Shown in pieces: positions 1 through 8,189 of a stretch of DNA of 10,564 bases. Location: positions 1-10,564 of the forward strand of contig JAQIWT010001496.1 in NCBI GenBank assembly GCA_034696485.1, read 5' to 3'. The stretch is from Isohypsibius dastychi. Lineage: Eukaryota > Tardigrada > Eutardigrada > Parachela > Isohypsibiidae. The position numbers and the translations under genes are program-made. The notes beneath the pieces are model-generated. The model ran no database searches. It worked only from the letters and a program-made list of their open reading frames with translations, and was not told the origin of the DNA. The stretch's first letter is position 1. Each line of letters opens with the position of its first letter.

Positions 1-399
1 TTTTGGAAAATCCGTGAAAATTAGACAAAGTTTTCAGTTTTTTACAAGGAGTAGAAGTAGAAGTAGAAGTAGAAGTTGCATACCTTCCCGGCACCAGGTG
101 TGTGCCACTACTTAGTTACTTGGGGGTACCATAGCCGCATCCGTTACCACCATTCTTCGACCTTGGATTGTTTACTGACGAAAATCGACTTTATGATTCA
201 AGCATTACCATTCTTTTCGGTTTATTTGATCTTGATACCTATGTCGCTCTTATTCAACAGCGCCAAATCTTGCGCGGGCTTATTATGACTATCGATGTTG
301 ATGTATCGTGTGGACAGGGAACCTGCTCGTCTCCGTTGATGTTTACTATTTTCATGTGGTCGAATTAAATCCATTGGAGTGAAAACTCTCCTCCAGGAC
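1..399. other. Upstream noncoding region of the WDR62 homolog
   Basis: I see no convincing coding exon here. The short open frames in it have no recognisable similarity and no matching splice structure. The stretch should contain the promoter and 5' UTR of the gene starting at 400. A pyrimidine-rich CTCTCCTCCAG ends at 396, three bases before the ATG. It resembles a 3' splice site, so a 5' UTR intron or a spliced-leader acceptor is possible. An unseen short upstream coding exon joining there cannot be excluded. No TATA-like element stands out. Confidence 0.5.
51..74. repeat. Hexamer microsatellite (GTAGAA)4
   Basis: Four perfect tandem copies of GTAGAA are followed by a degenerate fifth unit (GTTGCA). 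This is a simple-sequence repeat in apparently noncoding DNA about 330 bp upstream of the WDR62-like start codon. Confidence 0.85.
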
Positions 400-3300
400 A
401 TGGCGTTTACGGGATCGCATCCGGTTATCAAAACCGTCAGGAATAATTCGTTGAGCAGGAAAAACATCGGAGGAGGGATATCTCAGCGGGTAAATATAGC
501 GAATATTGCTCTTCTCTTGGAGATAGAATCTAAATATGTTGCAGGTGGTTGTTCAGATTCAGAAACTAATGGAAATGCTTTTGTTCTACTAGGTTCAACT
601 GGAATCCGTCCTTGGATTGACTGTAGTTTCTAATGCAGGACTGACATTCAATCCCGCATCTGGAGTTGTTGTTTACTCCGCAGGGTCAGTCGTGATCAAT
701 CTTACTTCGAGCTTGCGGATTAATCGTTTGATCCATGCAGATGCGTAATTGTTATCTGGGATCCCACCAACGATCAGCAGCAGCATCTCATTGTTCCGAA
801 TAAAAGGACCATTAGTGCTCTGACATATAGTGTGGATGGACGATTTCTTGCAAGCGGCGAGGTTGGTAGATGATTTTTGTGTTCTGCAAATATCGAATTT
901 TTTCGAGGTATCATATTTCTAAATGGATTGCAAAAATCAGATTTGGATATTTTATGGTGTTGATCTTTATTCAGTCAGAAGCTTGTGCATACACGACTTG
1001 TATTTGCTTTCTACAGATGAGATGTTCTTTACGCTTCAAATTTTGCAGTGCGGTCAATTACCTTGCATTCGCGTTTGGGACGGCAATGGAATGCAGATCG
1101 GTACGTCGGAAACGAAACACGATTAATTTCTTCTCTATTTTGTATTCTAAAATCCATAGGTGAACTCAGTGGGCACAAAAATGGCATAACGTTTGTGGTG
1201 GGTAGCCATTAAACACGCTCGGGTAATTTATCGCTGCAAATTTTATCGTTCCACTTGTAGGCGTTTTCGCCGGATGCTAAGTTTCTAATATCCGTCGGTA
1301 CGCATCATGATAACTTAGTCATAGGTAAGTGTAGAAATCACGCCCTTAAATCTTCTCTGCGCTCACGCAACTCTTTTCAGTTTGGGATTGGAAAAACGGC
1401 CAGATGGTCGCCAATAACAAAATCTCGTGCAAAGTGTGTGACCCTTCCGGTTTCAGTGGTTTTAACTGAAATCAATCACGTTTGTGAAGCCCTGCACTAA
1501 AAATTTGTTTTACAGGTGAAAGGAATTGCATTTGCTGAAGATGGGTCTTTCTTCATAACTGTTGGGAATCGCCTGGTCAAATACTGGACAATGCCGGCTG
1601 GCGGACAGTATGCTAAGGTAACTGACAATGACCATGACCAGTTACCGTATAGCGCCGCCATGAATTTATCTAGGATAGCCGAGAAATTGTGCCTCTTGTT
1701 GGACGTTCGGCAGTTCTGGGTGATTACAAAGATGAACTCTTCCTTGATGTGGTCTGTGGCAGAGGTGCATGCGCAGAGTACGCATATGCAGCAACTCAGT
1801 CAGGTTATCTGTGTCAGTTCAACAGCCGGCGCTCGATGGAAAAGCTGATTTCGTTGAAGGTGACAGTTCCTATCTTGAAATTTGTTTTTCATCAAGTTTC
1901 GAATTTTCAGTCCTCGGCTGCGAATTGTCTGAGTGCAACGGAAGCTGCGATCGCTGTGGGTTCTTCCGATGGGAATGTCCGGTTATATGATCCTGTACAT
2001 CTGACGCAGATTCGGATTCTGCCGCATCCTCATCATCTCGGCGTCGATGTCAGTAAATTTATATCTGCCGACCAGCTGAAGAGGAGGTCACTCAGCGAGC
2101 TCACTTTTCCTGACTGTGTAGCTTTGGCTTACGATGATATCAAGGGGAGAGTCACAGTGATTTATAATGACCATAGTATCTATGTTTGGGACGTCAGCTG
2201 TGAACAGACCTCGAAGCTATGTTCTCATATGTTCCACAGTCGATGCGTGTGGGGACTTGATGTGCGTAGGATTCCTTTGGATTTGATGTAGCGGAACTGA
2301 AATTTGAATTGTTGTGTAGATCTATGCTCCCAAGCACCCTGCATCATCAGCTCTATCTGGGACCTTTGTTACTTGCTCAAGTGATGACACAGTTAGAATC
2401 TGGAATTTACGACATTCGGCGGAAGTAGTTCAGCCCAACCTCTTTTGCTCCGCTACAGCCAAGATATTATATAACGATTCCAGTCTTCAGTATTTGTGTA
2501 ATAAGGAACTGAACCCAGGTACGTTTTTTCTTTTTTTTCTGGACAACTTCGAGTATTGAGATTTTCCCTCGAAGGCGGGGTCGACCCGCAAGACGTCCAC
2601 ACCGACAGCAAGTACGGGATCAGATGTGTCAGGATTGATCCTTATGGAGCAAATATCGCGTTTGGTGACCGGACTGGAAATATTCAGTAAGTTCTAACAA
2701 CTTCTTCCTCTTATTTAAAAGAAGTTGAGAAAGGTAACCTTTTGCAGCATATATGAAATCAAATCAATGCAGGAGTCATATAAAATCGAAGCTCATGAAT
2801 CCGAAATTCTCTGCCTGGAATACAGCAATCCAGAGTCGGGTAAGATTGAACTGATTTCAGATTACTTACACAGTCTAAAAAATAACCAATCTGTGAAACG
2901 GGCTATTGTTTTCGATGTAGGCTACGAATTTCTTGCCTCCGCTAGCAGAGATCGCTTGATTCAGATATTTGACGTGAAGAACGATTTCAATTATATTCAA
3001 TCGTTGGACGACCATTCATCCTCCATCACGGCTCTGAGGTTCGCAACATTGAATGGTGCACGTCAGTTCGGGCTCATTAGTTGTGGTGTGGATAAAGCCG
3101 TGATCTTGCGAACTGTCCAGTGCACTGTAGAAGGTGGACCAAAGTTCATGCTCAATGATCAGATCTTGTCGAAAGGCGGTATTATGCTTCGTTTAATATA
3201 ACGTATTATATTTGTTTAAATTATTGATGTCTTTAGGTATCGTCTACGATATGGCTATTGAACCAACTTCGCAGTCAATTATTACTGCAAACCAGGATCG

Positions 3301-6126
3301 GAATCTTCGGTTGTATGGCATCAAGTCCAGAAAACTGGAGAAGACTGTCAAAGGAACCGCAACTGATGAAGGAGCTCTTATCAAACTAGATTTACATAGC
3401 ACTGGACGTTTCGTTGCCACTAGCTGCTCAGATAAAAATTTGGCGATTATTGATATCATGTCCGGCGACTGCTGGGCAAGCTTTTCCGGACATTCGGAAA
3501 TCGTTACTGGCCTTCGGTTTGACCAAGAAAGCAAGCGAATTATATCGGTTTCCGGAGACGGGTCGGTTATAGTCACATATTCACTGTAAAACGAATCCAG
3601 ATGGTTTTGTCTGTAGCTGCGTTTTTGTTTGGAAAATTGGAGGTGAACTGACTGCAGGTGGAGCAAAATTCCCGGATATCAGCGAAAGAGCTCATCCCCA
3701 GCTAAGTCCATCGAACAGCTTAACAAGCCAATCGGAGTTCAGTGTCAGCGGAAGTGATCTGTTGGATGAAGAATTACCGACCCCACTTCGTCCGTCTTCG
3801 TTACATTTCGACGATAGCCCGTTACCAAGTTGGGCAAAAGGCAAAAACGTCCAGTCACCCAGCGTCGATTTGGTCATCTCAAAACCCTCGGGAAAATGGG
3901 CGGACGATGATGACAAATATTCTGTGCATAGCGGATCCAGTCAATCAGTTTTGCCAATTCCTTTGAACGATATCGATGGCTCTTTGCTAGCCGTGTCATC
4001 TGGTGGAATAGCCTGGGTTGACTCTGGAAGTCCCAGCTTGGTTCGGAAAGCAGCACCTGCGTCGTTACGACCGCAGTCACCGGGGTCTAGTTCCAGAGCA
4101 TCATCAGTATCGGAACCACGTCGTCTGACTAGCGAATTATCTCGGACCAGTCTACGATCACCTCTAGCTGAAACAGTCTCCGATAATCAACCGAAAATTC
4201 TTGGTCTTTTTGGAGGACCGCGGAAACCATTCAGGGACGAGCTGGATGATGACGAAGAGGTGTTTGTGCCTGTGAACGGGAGCAAACGGCAGATGCTCTT
4301 GGAGCCTAAACTGTCAGATGGTAGGATTTTCTACTGTGAGAAAAGGTCACCAACATCGTTTCGCTTATCGGATCTCTTTATTCTGTTTCTGAATATTGTT
4401 AGTCTTGCATAGCTTTGGTTTTTGGTTTAGGCGGAGATCGTAGTCCCGAGGGTCAAGATGTCGATTCTGAATCTGTGTCGAACGTTTCAACAACCAGCAA
4501 ATCGTCCAGACCGGAGACCCCATCTTCCATTCAGGATCCATCAGAAGCAGCCAATAAGTTCTTGAATCTCAGTACGGCTGCCATTGATAAAGCTTTTAAA
4601 AGCCGCATCCAGCATCGACAAAGTGTGACAATCAAACATGGCCCTCTCATTGCTCCCCCAACTCCGGAAAAATCTCTTCTCACGCCGATTTCGCCCAGCA
4701 AGACTGCTCTTCATGCGTCGCCGTCCCAAAAGGTCATTCAGAGTATTAAGTTGTCTCAGTCGCGACAGAAGTACAAGTCTACGCAGAGTCTGGCACCAGT
4801 TCCACCAGTGACGTCTCAGCTGGGGAATATGAATTTCGACACGCAAGGTACCCAAACTTCGCCGCGTTCGATTGATATTCCCAGTCTGTCCGGTTTGAAA
4901 TCTCGGGTCAGACCAAATGCGCTTGTTTCTCATGCAAAACCGCTTCGTGGGATTCCTCTGGGGGTGGTTCTTCCTTGCCCTCGTGCTACCTCGCCGATTT
5001 CACGGTCTTCTTTTGGTGGGTGGGAGTCTTTGGTTTGACTTTGGTTGTCACCCGTTTCTTTTTTTCTGGGCTGCTTGCTTTGCTTTTTAAAATGACCGGA
5101 TTTACTGAAATCTGCTCATATTCTGCTTGCGTGATATATTTGGTTGCATTTCTATTTAGATTCGGAACCACAAATGCGGCGAGCCACGTCAATGACAAAT
5201 CTTGGAGGGGATTACAAGGATCGTGGCGGCTGTGAGTTACACCATGTTTTTGGCGAGTTTTTAAATGACATTAATGTGATCCTTTAGTGGATGGATACAA
5301 CAGTTTGCTAGACAGAGCGAGGGCACGTCTTTCATCCACTTCCGGGAAGACTAAGTCGGATGTGAAACCATCGTCGTTGTCAGTCACTCCCAGAGCTCAC
5401 CGAGCTTCGTATTCAGGTGACTCTTTTCCAAACAATAGCGTAAAATTTTCATCAATCTATGCATCACTTTTTTACAGATGTGTCTTCCATAAAAACCGAA
5501 GATAATTCTGCGGTGAATCTTCTTTTTCCATCAAAGGAAAGGTCACCATTTAGATCTCCTATCGGCTCGCCTGTTGTGCGCAGAACTAATGAAACAAGTC
5601 AGCCTTCGGATTCTCAGAATCTCTTGTCAAAAACCCTATTGGAAAGGCGCATAAGACGGAATAGCACCACAAGACCTGCTGAAATGCCCGCAACAACTGA
5701 ATCCCCCACAGCTTCGGCGATTGCTCGAATCAAGGCTGAACTTGGGCTATCTCCTACTGCCATTCCAGCCCAACCACCAACTCAGAATGGGGTGGCTACC
5801 AATAAACCAAAAGCTGACTACCTTCAAGCCCAATCAGGGCTGAATTTGCTCACTTCCGCAACGGATAGTATTATTCGGAACCTCAACCAAGTAATCACTT
5901 CCGGTTCATTTTTGAATTTAATGAGCATGTTTGTAACAGCGGTTTGTTTTTCCAGATCTCATCTCGAGATATTCCTGCCTCGGATAAACAAGCCATACTG
6001 AGTTTGTACGGTGATACGTTGCAATTGGTTCGAACCAAACTGGATGCTGCAATACTTTCGCTGGTTAACGAGAACAAATCCTACGAGGAAAAAACTGAGA
6101 GTGATACTGATTCCATGAGGGATTAG
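400..6126 (+). CDS. WDR62: WDR62/MAPKBP1 family WD40 scaffold, 21 exons
   Basis: The family scaffolds JNK signalling and, for WDR62, acts at spindle poles. Exons: 400-489, 593-684, 741-861, 1049-1100, 1160-1197, 1261-1324, 1381-1433, 1516-1617, 1674-1859, 1911-2261, 2320-2518, 2575-2686, 2748-2839, 2921-3178, 3237-3561, 3617-4320, 4431-5015, 5160-5231, 5288-5416, 5478-5890, 5956-6126. They sum to 4209 nt, 1402 residues, against about 1515 in human paralogs. Residues 30-720 form two WD40 propellers; blade ends seen include VIVIWD, IRVWD, VIVWDW, VRLYDP, IYVWDV, VRIWNL, IQIFDV and CVFVWK. Strong family matches include YNDHSIYVWDV, AHESEILCLEYS, LASASRDRLI and TSCSDKNLAI. Residues 725-1340 are a Ser/Pro-rich, probably disordered tail. 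The last 55 residues form a predicted helix matching the conserved C-terminal segment. Invertebrates usually have one ancestor of the two vertebrate paralogs, so the symbol is provisional. ATG 400 is the first in-frame ATG; in-frame GTG 379 is less likely. The intron after 861 is uncertain. Confidence 0.92.
862..1048 (+). other. WDR62 intron 3 with two possible splice pairs
   Basis: Joining 861 to 1049 gives GE-CGQLPCIRVWD, which matches the length of the human GESGHMPAVRVWD segment but uses a weak GTTGGT donor. Joining 865 to 1017 uses a better GTAGAT donor and a TTCTACAG acceptor. It stays in frame and adds twelve residues to a propeller loop. The sequence alone does not decide between them; both may be used. 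Short open frames crossing this intron have no other support. Confidence 0.6.
1860..1910 (+). other. In-frame, stop-free 51-bp intron of WDR62 homolog
   Basis: The donor is AAG|GTGACA and the acceptor is TTTTCAG. The length is a multiple of three and the frame stays open. Splicing is favoured because the spliced protein aligns with human MAPKBP1 without a gap, and the TTTTCAG acceptor is the genome's consensus. Retention would insert 17 residues between propeller strands. Confidence 0.7.
2840..2920 (+). other. In-frame, stop-free 81-bp intron of WDR62 homolog
   Basis: The donor is TCGG|GTAAGA and the acceptor is GATGTAG. It is longer than typical here, divides by three and has no stop in the reading phase. 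Removing it gives NPESG-YEFLASASRDRL, which matches the human KPDTG-LKLLASASRDRL spacing exactly. Retention would add 27 mostly polar residues to a second-propeller loop. Confidence 0.7.
5726..5755 (+). other. Possible JNK docking motif in WDR62 homolog
   Basis: The decapeptide RIKAELGLSP, near residue 1292, has basic residues, then a short spacer, then L-x-L followed by Ser-Pro. This is the general shape of a MAPK D-site. WDR62 and MAPKBP1 are known to bind JNK through their C-terminal halves. Short motifs of this kind arise often by chance in disordered tails, so this is a hypothesis only. Confidence 0.3.
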
Positions 6127-6229
6127 CTACAACTGTGTTACTCGAAATAATGATTCTTGTGTTAAACATGTTCTTGTTTATAAACCCATTGGATTCCGAT
6201 GTTCATTTTAGCGTTTGAAATAATGTGCC

Positions 6230-6235
6230 TTTATT
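6230..6235 (-). terminator. Poly(A) signal AATAAA, candidate for PCGF3
   Basis: TTTATT on the plus strand reads AATAAA on the minus strand, 137 nt beyond the PCGF3 stop codon. It is the only canonical hexamer I see for that gene in the gap. The cleavage site is not visible. Confidence 0.5.
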
Positions 6236-6325
6236 TGTCTTCATGGAAAGTTTTGGTTGTCTTTCTTGGAAAATTGTTACTGAAAATTTTAAGGAATCTT
6301 GTATTTGTTTGCAGAGTCAGACGGA

Positions 6326-6331
6326 AATAAA
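6326..6331 (+). terminator. Poly(A) signal AATAAA, candidate for WDR62 homolog
   Basis: A canonical AATAAA lies about 200 nt past the WDR62-like stop and is followed by a GT-rich stretch (TGCGGTG, then GTGGGGTCCGTG) that suits a downstream element. It sits only about 40 bp from the PCGF3 stop codon. Weaker variants (AATAAT near 6147, TATAAA near 6179) lie earlier and could be used instead. Confidence 0.5.
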
Positions 6332-6371
6332 TGCGGTGAAAACACCAGCGTGGGGTCCGTGAACTAGGGGT

Positions 6372-7801
6372 TTATGTGAGTTCCAATCGTTGTCTGTAAT
6401 GGAGAACCAGAGGAGGATCCTGTAAAGAGAGCTTACGTGAACAGTTCTACCAGAAAACCTTGAAAAACAAATTACCCGAAATTTCCATCTGGTCAACTGA
6501 ACAAATTTTAGGCTATGATCTTTTCCTAGAAGTTCGTCATTGCAAACGATGTCCAGCTACAAGAAATGGGCTATTAATCATAGTGAAATTAAAGATAGGT
6601 GGCCGCACAGAGCAAGAAACGAGTGGCACGGCAATCGGGCCAAGCTCCCATTGTTCCATATCTCAAACGGAGATCAGTAACACCTTTTTCGGTCTCAGAA
6701 TGAATAGGGAGACCAGGAAAATCATGTTTGATCAGCCCGTTTGCAATTAAAGCTTGGCCGGACCTGCCTGCCACTGTCTTAACCGTGAATATGCTCCTGC
6801 GCGGCCACCTATCTTTAATTTCACTATGTATTAATCCAGCCAAATTTTTCATGGATACGAGCGTATGCAATCGTTCTACCTCATTACACCGGGAAATGTC
6901 GTTGAATAGCTGTGCGGCAACAAATTTCTTGAGAAGCAGGACAGTGGATTGTGAAGAGCACTGGAGGTATCTCCTTTTAAGAGGCTTCAGAAAATGGCTC
7001 TTGCATTCGAGCTGGATGCTTAATTGTTCATCTTTGCGGTGGAAGTCAGATGCGATGTGATGGGCCGGTTTAGGTGCAGTAGTGGACGCCATATCTGGCT
7101 TTTTAATGACGTCTTTTGGATTACGGACTTTGTTTTCAGCATAAAATGTTCGTTCGCGTTCTTCCTCACCTACCGAAAAAAATACGGTTTAAGAACGTAG
7201 CATTAGTTAGCTTCAGGACAGTTCATATTCTAAAAACATTGGCCTTCTACTGGATAATTACAAAATTGCAAAATTAGCTTCAAAACGTCACACGAAAAAG
7301 GGCTTTTTTCGAACTAACATAAATAATAAAATCCTTTAAACCCTAACAAAGGACTAACAACTCAAAACTCCAAAAACCAGCAGTTCCGCTCTTTCAGAAA
7401 TCCGATATAGCGTCACTTACTTTGGCTGAGCTGAGGAAATATCTTGTTTACGATGTCCTGCACCGTACGATCGTTGCTGAAACAAAAATAATAAAAATCT
7501 ACGATGGATGAATGCCTGCTTGAAACAATTACCTGATGTAGTTCAATGGATAACTCTGATGAATAAGATCGCCACATGTGGGACAGCTTGTGTTGTCCTC
7601 CAAATACTTTACGATGCAGCTCTTGCAGACTGCAAAATGACGGATCTTCCTGCACGTTCAGAATATCACAAATACAATTACGGAATGTCACTCACATGTA
7701 TGTAGACACTCGATGATCGTTGTGGCATTCACGACTATTCCTTTACATAACTTGCATTGGACAAGTGGAATCAAATCCTTCACCCGAATACTGCGATCCA
7801 T
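6372..7801 (-). CDS. PCGF3: PCGF3-type Polycomb group RING finger protein, 6 exons
   Basis: Homolog of human PCGF3 and fly l(3)73Ah, the PCGF subunit of a variant PRC1 that partners RING1-type E3 ligases to ubiquitinate histone H2A in the nucleus. Minus-strand exons: 7801-7696, 7629-7533, 7476-7421, 7169-6880, 6556-6476, 6419-6372. They sum to 678 nt, 225 residues (human PCGF3 is about 242). The RING domain is complete at residues 16-54: CKLC, then ECLHTFC, CKSC and CPTC. IHQSYPLNYI and NDRTVQDIV follow, as in PCGF3 and unlike PCGF5. The RAWUL domain runs from about residue 128 to the end. It starts DFHRKDEQLSIQLEC, includes LLLKKFV and DELLGKDHSLKFV, and ends DPPLVLHYRQRLELT. DPP and DELLGKDH closely resemble the fly protein. 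Exon 4 reads on without a stop into its long intron, so the short frame there is half intron. The gene is divergent from RBBP5 and convergent with the WDR62 homolog. Confidence 0.94.
6568..6841. mobile_element. Intronic foldback / MITE-like palindromic element
   Basis: An imperfect palindrome nearly fills PCGF3 intron 4 (6557-6879). The arms have a perfect 28-bp inverted repeat at 6579-6606 and 6801-6828. It extends outward through ATTAAT (6573-6578, 6830-6835) to GGCT/AGCC ends (6569-6572, 6838-6841). Pairing resumes inward at GGCCAAGCT (6638-6646, 6751-6759) and at a central stem (TTTTC-GGTCTC at 6686-6696 with GAGACC-AG-GAAAA at 6709-6721). AAAT lies beside both ends (6564-6567, 6842-6845) and could be a target duplication, though one base is out of register. 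Removing it leaves about 49 bp, the normal intron size here. I see no transposase gene. A nonautonomous DNA transposon is the simplest reading; a local inverted duplication is the alternative. Confidence 0.65.
7170..7420 (-). other. PCGF3 intron 3 (251 bp)
   Basis: The donor is CCAAA|GTAAGT at 7420 and the acceptor is TTTCGGTAG ending at 7170. Joining gives LSQSEEERERTFY, matching the PCGF3 linker. The intron is four to five times the usual length here and AT-rich. It contains a hairpin at 7293-7311 (CGAAAAA pairing with TTTTTCG) and a near-tandem CAAAATTG/CAAAATTA around 7260-7275. No coding sequence or known RNA gene is recognisable in it. Confidence 0.75.
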
Positions 7802-8189
7802 TATAGTCAATTAGGGTCAACCATTGCAACGAAATAAGAATCAAGAAACAAATAAACAAATTAAAACTGAAAACCGAAAATTCTGTGAAATTTATCACCT
7901 CAGGCAATCAAACAGCCACTTGATTAGTTCCAGTATCACCGGCATGGAGCAGTCCGCATATTGCAGTGTACGTTGCACGCTCTTGTCAGAGCAAGATTTG
8001 AAGTTTTGATCGGATTTGCAAACAATTGTTTCGGTTTTTCTCAGTCCATTCCTTGAAGCCTGTAATCTCGTTTCATGAGGTCCAGAATTTTGTTCTTCGC
8101 TTCACACCTCAGAAAAGGAAGTTTTATTCTGCGTCGACCTTTTTAATCCCATACCAGCACTGCCTTTTTTGACGCAGTGCATCTTTGGC
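7802..8189. promoter_or_regulatory. Divergent intergenic region between PCGF3 and RBBP5
   Basis: These 388 bp lie between two start codons that point away from each other, so both promoters must lie here or overlap it. No TATA box stands out. The PCGF3-proximal side is A-rich (7830-7890). A small hairpin occurs at 7906-7925 (AATCAA pairing with TTGATT). On the RBBP5 side a pyrimidine tract followed by GACGCAG ends at 8177, twelve bases before the ATG, and could be a cis or spliced-leader acceptor. I see no credible small gene or tRNA. Confidence 0.7.
7807..7824 (-). other. Possible five-codon upstream ORF before PCGF3
   Basis: On the minus strand an ATG at 7824-7822 opens a frame MVDPN that ends at TGA 7809-7807, five bases before the PCGF3 start codon. 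If the transcript begins upstream of it, this mini-ORF could lower PCGF3 translation. The transcription start is unknown. Confidence 0.35.

Larger units (their letters stand above)
6127..6371. other. Convergent intergenic region (shared 3' UTR zone)
   Basis: These 245 bp separate the WDR62-like stop (6124-6126, +) from the PCGF3 stop (6372-6374, -). The stretch is AT-rich with T runs, typical of 3' UTRs, and no coding frame is supported. It holds a canonical AATAAA on each strand, placed so that the two transcripts would overlap. Confidence 0.7.

Noticed and set aside
222-467. An 81-codon minus-strand frame near the left edge
   Set aside because: It overlaps the first WDR62 exon on the other strand, with no recognisable domain or splice context.
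870-1163. Plus-strand open frames around 870-1163
   Set aside because: They run through the intron between WDR62 exons 3 and 4 in mixed frames. Only 1049-1100 matches the family.
3244-3666. A 140-codon minus-strand frame
   Set aside because: It is antisense to strongly conserved WD40 exons and runs across an intron.
4541-4933. A 130-codon minus-strand frame
   Set aside because: It is a shadow of the Ser/Pro-rich WDR62 tail exon. The Arg-rich composition is the expected complement and there is no family match.
6589-7092. A 167-codon minus-strand open frame as one complete protein
   Set aside because: Its first part is RAWUL-coding PCGF3 exon 4, but the rest is intron. The conserved continuation LDIVCNDELLGKDH lies past a proper acceptor at 6557.
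7824-8009. A 61-codon plus-strand frame in the divergent intergenic region
   Set aside because: The composition is driven by the A-rich tract. There is no similarity, and it points towards the RBBP5 promoter.
7930-8010. A possible tRNA or other structured RNA in the divergent region
   Set aside because: Short self-complementary bits exist, but there is no pol III B box (GGTTCGANTCC) and no cloverleaf could be drawn.
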